From NCBI RefSeq assembly GCF_046592965.1, contig NZ_JBISBV010000001.1:62001-126000 (forward strand): a stretch of 64,000 nucleotides of DNA. Reading direction: 5' to 3'. Each line of letters starts with the position of its first letter. The first letter of the stretch is position 1. The position numbers and the translations under genes are program-made. Shown here piece by piece: positions 59,657-64,000 of the stretch. A model generated the notes under the pieces. That model was not told the DNA's origin, made no database searches, and saw only the letters and a list, made by a program, of their open reading frames with translations. This DNA comes from Marivita sp046592965. Lineage in GTDB: Bacteria > Pseudomonadota > Alphaproteobacteria > Rhodobacterales > Rhodobacteraceae.

Positions 59657-60903
59657 GCCTTCCCAAACTGGCCTATCTGACCGGCGAATACCCTCGCGCC
59701 AGCGACACGTTCATTCAACGCGAGGTGGCGCATCTGCGTGCCTTGGGGCATGACGTGCTGACATGTTCGATCCGCACCACCGGCGCGGAGCACCTTGTCG
59801 GAGCAGAGCAGCGCGCGGAACACCAAAGGACCTTCAAGGTGCTGGACGCGGCCAAACAGCCGGCCACTCTGCTGAAGGCCCATATGCGGTGGATGAGAAC
59901 GCCACGCCGTTATCTTGTTGCCCTTGGCCTGGCGTGGAAAACAGCTCCCAAGGGTTTGAAAGGTCGGGTTTATAATCTTATCTATTTCATCGAGGCCGGC
60001 GTTCTGGCAGATCGGCTGGCGACCGAAGGCGTCACTCATCTTCATAACCACATCGCCAAGGCGTCCTGCACCGTCGCGATGCTGGCTGGCGCGTTGTCGT
60101 GCATTCGCTGGAGTTTTACCATCCACGGCCCTGATATCTTTTTCGAACCGCATCATTGGCGGATCGACGAAAAAGCCAAACGCGCCGCGTTCGTGGCCTG
60201 CATCGGTCATTTCTGCCGCTCTCAACTCATGTGCTTTTCGCATCCCGATGACTGGGAGAGGTTCCACATTGTCCATTGCGGTATTGACCCGAACCGCTAT
60301 GCGGACAAACCGGATCGAACGGGCCAGCGCGCGCTTTTTGTCGGACGACTTGCCGCCGTCAAAGGTGTGCCCATCCTGATCGAGGCGATTGACCGTTTGG
60401 CTGAAAAGCACCCGGACCTGACCTTGGACTTGATCGGTGACGGGCCTGACCGCGCTGACTTGGAAGCTGACGTAACTCAACGAGGTTTGCAGGATCGCAT
60501 TGTGTTTCGGGGCTACAAATCTCAGTCCGAGGTTGCGGACGCATTGGCGCAGACCGATGTTTTTGTCTTGCCGAGCTTTGCCGAAGGTGTGCCTGTCGTC
60601 TTGATGGAGGCGATGGCGGCTCAGGTGCCGGTCGTGACCACGCGCATTGCTGGTGTGCCGGAACTGGTCGAAGATGGCGTCAACGGACGGCTGGTTTCGC
60701 CCGGAGACATCACGGCGTTTACCGCCGCATTGGACGATCTTTTTTCCCGCCCCGAACATCGCAAGGACTATGGCAAAGCCGGACGCGCCAAGGTGCTGGC
60801 CGAATATGACGCGCAATCCGAGGCGCGCTGGCTTTCGCAGATTATCTCCGCCTACGCGGATCATGGCCCGAAACCCGGTTTGCGACCCACGGAGGGCATC
60901 TGA
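59653..60903 (+). CDS. GT4-type glycosyltransferase
   Basis: The 416-aa GT-B fold enzyme has an N-terminal acceptor domain (LAYLTGEYPRASDTFIQREV) and a C-terminal donor domain with FVGRLAAVKGVPILIEAID, LIGDGPDRADLE and the GT4 motif PSFAEGVPVVLMEAMA (E-x7-E). It transfers an activated sugar with retention during build-up of the repeat unit. The His-rich loop THLHNHIAKAS follows the pattern of colanic-type transferases. Confidence 0.93.
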   Translation: MSLPKLAYLTGEYPRASDTFIQREVAHLRALGHDVLTCSIRTTGAEHLVGAEQRAEHQRTFKVLDAAKQPATLLKAHMRWMRTPRRYLVALGLAWKTAPKGLKGRVYNLIYFIEAGVLADRLATEGVTHLHNHIAKASCTVAMLAGALSCIRWSFTIHGPDIFFEPHHWRIDEKAKRAAFVACIGHFCRSQLMCFSHPDDWERFHIVHCGIDPNRYADKPDRTGQRALFVGRLAAVKGVPILIEAIDRLAEKHPDLTLDLIGDGPDRADLEADVTQRGLQDRIVFRGYKSQSEVADALAQTDVFVLPSFAEGVPVVLMEAMAAQVPVVTTRIAGVPELVEDGVNGRLVSPGDITAFTAALDDLFSRPEHRKDYGKAGRAKVLAEYDAQSEARWLSQIISAYADHGPKPGLRPTEGI

Positions 60904-60905
60904 CA

Positions 60906-61874
60906 ATGACTGTTGATGTGGTTCTGATCGGCCGCAACGAGGGCGAACGTCTGGTCAAATCGCTCGCCTCTGTCACGCCTCAAGCGCGTCGTGTGGTGTA
61001 TGTCGACAGCGGGTCGACCGATGACAGCGTTGCCAATGCCAAGGCGGCTGGGGCATCTGTGGTCGATCTGGACATGTCGGTTCCCTTCACCGCAGCGCGG
61101 GCCCGCAATGAAGGCGCCGCGGCGTTGATGGCACATGGCGACCCGCCCGATATCGTGCAGTTTCTGGATGGCGATTGCATCATGACCGAAGGTTGGCTCG
61201 ACACAGCCGAAGCCGCCATGCGCGGCGACGATACACTTGGTCTGGTCACCGGCGAACAGGCCGAATTGCGCCGCGATGCGAGTGTCTATAACCAGCTTTC
61301 CGATTTCGAATGGAAGCGCCCTGTCGGCGAGATCGAAGCCTGTGGCGGCAACATGATGGTGCGCATCACCGCGTATCAGGCCGTGGGCGGGTTCAACCCC
61401 GAGGTCATCGCCGCAGAGGATGACGAGTTTTGCACCCGGTTGCGCAAGGCGGGTTGGCGTTTGATCCGTATTGCGAGCGCCATGTCCCATCACGACGGCA
61501 ACGCAACGCGGTTTTCGCAATGGTGGAAACGCGCAGAACGGACCGGCCATGGGTTTGCGCAAGTGGGACATCTGCACCCCGATTACTTTGTCCTTGAGCG
61601 CAGACGCGGCTGGTTCTTTGGGTTGCTCTTGCCGTTGATCGCGGTTTTTGGCGCGTTTCTATCTCTTTGGGTGCCGCTTCTGGTGCTTGCGATTTATGCG
61701 CTGTCATACATCAAGACGATGCGGGGGCTGGAGAGCGAGGGATTGCCAAGCGATGAGGCCCGGCATCATTCGGTTTTCCTGACGCTGTCGAAGCTTCCGA
61801 ACATGATCGGCATGATCCGCTACCACTGGCGCCGGATTAGCCGGGCGCAAATGCGCATTATCGAGTACAAATAA
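60906..61874 (+). CDS. GT2 family glycosyltransferase
   Basis: The 322-aa GT-A protein starts VDVVLIGRNEGERLVKSL and has the DXD-like metal site in QFLDGDCIMTEGWL and the acceptor-side loop EDDEFCTRLRKAGW. Two hydrophobic segments lie near the C-terminus (about residues 237-270), suggesting membrane association. It starts 2 bp after the GT4 stop. Confidence 0.92.
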   Translation: MTVDVVLIGRNEGERLVKSLASVTPQARRVVYVDSGSTDDSVANAKAAGASVVDLDMSVPFTAARARNEGAAALMAHGDPPDIVQFLDGDCIMTEGWLDTAEAAMRGDDTLGLVTGEQAELRRDASVYNQLSDFEWKRPVGEIEACGGNMMVRITAYQAVGGFNPEVIAAEDDEFCTRLRKAGWRLIRIASAMSHHDGNATRFSQWWKRAERTGHGFAQVGHLHPDYFVLERRRGWFFGLLLPLIAVFGAFLSLWVPLLVLAIYALSYIKTMRGLESEGLPSDEARHHSVFLTLSKLPNMIGMIRYHWRRISRAQMRIIEYK

Positions 61875-61887
61875 AGGCTTGGAATAT

Positions 61888-63996
61888 ATGTCATCTCCTA
61901 CCATTCGGGTCGGGCTTATCGGCGCGGGCTATATCGCCAATTGGCACGCGGATGCCTTGCGCGCCACCGACGGGGTCGAGATCACGGCCGTGTGCGACCC
62001 GTCCGAGGCGGCGGCAAGAGGGCTGGCGGACCGGCTCGGCGTGCGCGTATTCTCCGACGCGGCCGGCTTGATCGACGCCAAGGTCTGCGACGCCGTGCAC
62101 ATTCTGACACCGCCGCATCTGCATCACCCGTTGGCGCTGCAATGCTTGGAGGCAGGACTGCATGTGCTGGTCGAAAAACCGGTGGCCACTTCGGCGCAGG
62201 AAACTGCGGAAGTGGAGGCCGCCGCGCAGAACAACGGCGTGCGCTTTCACGCCGGACATAACTTCATGGGGCTTCCGTCCTACGACCGGCTGAAGGGAAT
62301 GCTAGACCGCGGCGATCTGGGCCGTGTCTCGAACGCCGAGGTGCATTGGTGTTTGCCCCTTGCGCCTCTGCGATCCGGGCCGTTCGGCATCTGGTTGCTG
62401 CGCGAGCCGAAGAACCTCTTGCTGGAACTTGGCCCGCATCTGATGGGGTTCGTGGTGGATCTGTTCGGCGTGCCCGACGTGCAAGCGGTTCAGCTGTCAA
62501 AACCGATCGAGCTGCCCGGTGACGATACGCGGCAGCAAGGTTGGCGGATCATGGCCGAGGCTGGCGGCGTCGACGTGACGTTGACGATTTCGATGGTTGA
62601 GACGTTCGATGACCGGTCGCTGACCATTCGCGGATCTTCCGGGCGCGCGCGGCTGGATTTTGCCGCCGATACGTTGGTGGTCGAGCGCGAGAATGCCTCG
62701 GATTTGGTGCTCAACCCCTTGCGCCGACAACTGGATCTGGGCTGGCAGCATCTGAGCGAGGGCGTCGGCAACGCGGTGAAGCAACTTGTCTCCCTCAACC
62801 GCAAATCACCCTATGCGCTGAGTTTCCAAGGCATGAGCGCGGCGATTTACGATCCATTGCGCAAGGGCAGACCGCAGGATGCGCGGTTCTCCGGTGCGAG
62901 TGCCGTCAAGGTGATGACGGCGCTGGATCAGGTGCTGGAGTGTCTACCGTCCGGCGAATTGCAACCGGCGTCTCCTAAGGGAAAAACGCGCGACCCCAAA
63001 CCGACGGCTATGGTCATTGGCGGCACCGGGTTCATCGGTCGTGCGTTGACACGTGCGCTGGTCGCAAAGAGCAAGGACGTGCGGGTGTTGAGCCGAGGCA
63101 AACACGGGCCCTTTCCCGATCTGCCTGACGAGGTCGAAACGGTGGCTGTGTCGCTTTACGACAAGGACGGGCTTGTCGATGCGATGCAGGGCATCGACGT
63201 GGTTTACAATCTTGCGCGGTCGCTCGAAGGAACCTGGGACGACGCGCTGGAACACGATGTGCGCGTTGCCATGCGCATAGCCGAAGCTTGTCAGGCCGCA
63301 GGTGTCAAACGGCTGGTCTATACGGGAACGATTGCGAGTTACGATATGTCTGACCCGAGTGTCAGGATCACCGAAGACACGCCCTTTCCGGATGATATGA
63401 CCGACCGCAACATGTATGCCCGTTCCAAGGCGGAATGCGAAAGCCGCCTGATGGATATGTACAGGAAGGACGGCTTGCCGCTCGTCATTGCTCGGCCTGG
63501 AATCGTTCTGGGGCATGGTGGCCCGCTACAACACTGGGGCATAGGACGCTGGCATGGTGCGGGAGCTGTGCGAATCTGGGGCAACGGTTTGAATATCCTG
63601 CCTTTCGTTCTGATCGACGATGTTGCGGATGGGTTGGTTCTGATGGGTGAACATCCGGACGCGATTGGACAGAGCTATAATCTGATCGGAGACCCGATGC
63701 TGAGCGCGAAAGGTTATTTCGAGGCGATTTACAAGACGCTGGGTGCTCGTGTGCGCGTGAGTACCGGCAATCTGACAGTGTTTTGGGCAGCGGATGCCGT
63801 GAAACATGCGCTGAAAACTTACGCGTTGCGGCGGCAGGGATTGAGCCGCCCATCGCTTGCGGATTGGAAGAGCCGAGCGCATCTTTCGTCGTTCAACAAC
63901 AGCAAACCCAAGCAGGAACTAGGATGGGTGCCTGAGGCGGACAAATCCCGGTTTGTGCAAAAGGCGGTTGAGCAGGCCAACCTTTTTGGCTTTTGA
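61888..63996 (+). CDS. Fused Gfo/Idh/MocA oxidoreductase and NAD-dependent epimerase/dehydratase
   Basis: The 702-aa protein joins two enzymes. Residues 1 to about 360 are a Gfo/Idh/MocA dehydrogenase (VGLIGAGYIANWHADAL; catalytic EKPVAT at 96-101; NFMGLPSYDRL). Residues about 372-702 are an extended SDR (MVIGGTGFIGRALTRAL; MYARSKAE as Tyr-x3-Lys; ARPGIVLGHGG). They are linked by a short charged stretch. The stop is 4 bp from the window end. ATG at 61888 was chosen, 12 nt after AAAGG; an in-frame TTG lies 9 bp upstream. It probably channels a nucleotide-sugar intermediate. Confidence 0.92.
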   Translation: MSSPTIRVGLIGAGYIANWHADALRATDGVEITAVCDPSEAAARGLADRLGVRVFSDAAGLIDAKVCDAVHILTPPHLHHPLALQCLEAGLHVLVEKPVATSAQETAEVEAAAQNNGVRFHAGHNFMGLPSYDRLKGMLDRGDLGRVSNAEVHWCLPLAPLRSGPFGIWLLREPKNLLLELGPHLMGFVVDLFGVPDVQAVQLSKPIELPGDDTRQQGWRIMAEAGGVDVTLTISMVETFDDRSLTIRGSSGRARLDFAADTLVVERENASDLVLNPLRRQLDLGWQHLSEGVGNAVKQLVSLNRKSPYALSFQGMSAAIYDPLRKGRPQDARFSGASAVKVMTALDQVLECLPSGELQPASPKGKTRDPKPTAMVIGGTGFIGRALTRALVAKSKDVRVLSRGKHGPFPDLPDEVETVAVSLYDKDGLVDAMQGIDVVYNLARSLEGTWDDALEHDVRVAMRIAEACQAAGVKRLVYTGTIASYDMSDPSVRITEDTPFPDDMTDRNMYARSKAECESRLMDMYRKDGLPLVIARPGIVLGHGGPLQHWGIGRWHGAGAVRIWGNGLNILPFVLIDDVADGLVLMGEHPDAIGQSYNLIGDPMLSAKGYFEAIYKTLGARVRVSTGNLTVFWAADAVKHALKTYALRRQGLSRPSLADWKSRAHLSSFNNSKPKQELGWVPEADKSRFVQKAVEQANLFGF

Positions 63997-64000
63997 ACGA

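Noticed and set aside
59584..60906. Minus-strand open frame of 440 codons opposite the GT4 gene
   Set aside because: The glycosyltransferase motifs are on the plus strand; the minus-strand frame is a shadow.
1..64000. tRNA, rRNA, CRISPR, insertion sequences or prophage genes
   Set aside because: No such element was recognised in any intergenic gap, all of which are shorter than 300 bp.

Overview
This window looks like chromosomal DNA from an alphaproteobacterium of the order Rhodobacterales (Roseobacter-type). The inference rests on gene content and style: a gene-dense, GC-rich sequence, phbA-phbB for polyhydroxybutyrate, preT-preA for reductive pyrimidine catabolism, the small aa3-oxidase subunit IV, DUF6173, DUF465 and DUF1127 proteins, a polyprenyl synthase of the ubiquinone side-chain type, Hint-domain secreted proteins, and a perfect CtrA-type box (TTAA-N7-TTAAC). 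Nothing typical of plasmids, prophages, insertion sequences or CRISPR was seen. Most of the window is ordinary core chromosome; the accessory-looking parts are at about 32.7-35.2 kb, 38.8-41.5 kb and 56.6-64 kb.

Layout. 0-3.2 kb: end of an unidentified gene, a small uncharacterised gene, then preT-preA on the minus strand. 3.2-7.6 kb: a DUF1127 protein, rpsD (minus, with a clear promoter and leader hairpin), an EAL-domain c-di-GMP phosphodiesterase behind a CtrA box, and phbA-phbB. 7.6-15 kb: DUF465, a tRNA1Val-type methyltransferase with DUF2007, ispB-type polyprenyl synthase, ispE, a TPR protein, ETF-ubiquinone oxidoreductase and greA. 15-21.3 kb: a membrane protein, the molybdenum-cofactor operon fdhD-mobA-mobB-moeA, in which MoeA carries an extra N-terminal RNase-H-like domain, and azlC-azlD. 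21.2-29 kb: a lipoprotein, COX IV, DUF6173, mutL-rmuC, an AEC transporter, and fghA-yaiI-ornithine cyclodeaminase. 29-35.3 kb: NlpC/P60 peptidase, M17 aminopeptidase, an HPt-like protein, beta-carbonic anhydrase, a large secreted DUF4214 protein and an unknown. 35.3-47.1 kb: asd, a LOG-family protein, dapD, dapE, GNAT and rnr, with two Hint-domain genes lying on the opposite strand between dapD and dapE, then a lytic transglycosylase. 47.1-52.8 kb (minus): CDP-alcohol phosphatidyltransferase, gpmI, an EnvC-like protein, ctpA, rppH and a secreted unknown. 52.9-56.6 kb: a YnjBCD-type ABC importer. 56.6-64 kb: part of an exopolysaccharide or cell-surface glycan cluster with a WecB/TagA/CpsF transferase, two further glycosyltransferases, separate Gfo/Idh/MocA and epimerase genes, and a 702-residue protein that fuses those same two enzyme types.

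How the genes work together. asd, dapD and dapE belong to the lysine/diaminopimelate branch, by the succinylase route. phbA and phbB supply 3-hydroxybutyryl-CoA. fdhD, mobA, mobB and moeA mature molybdenum enzymes, although no molybdoenzyme is encoded here. gpmI-envC-ctpA-rppH is a tightly overlapping operon mixing glycolysis, cell-wall hydrolase control and RNA turnover. The points most worth a second look are the tandem Hint pair set into the dap region, the RNase-H-like/MoeA fusion, the split-and-fused oxidoreductase/epimerase pairs in the glycan cluster, the CtrA box before the EAL gene, and several perfect palindromes in intergenic DNA.
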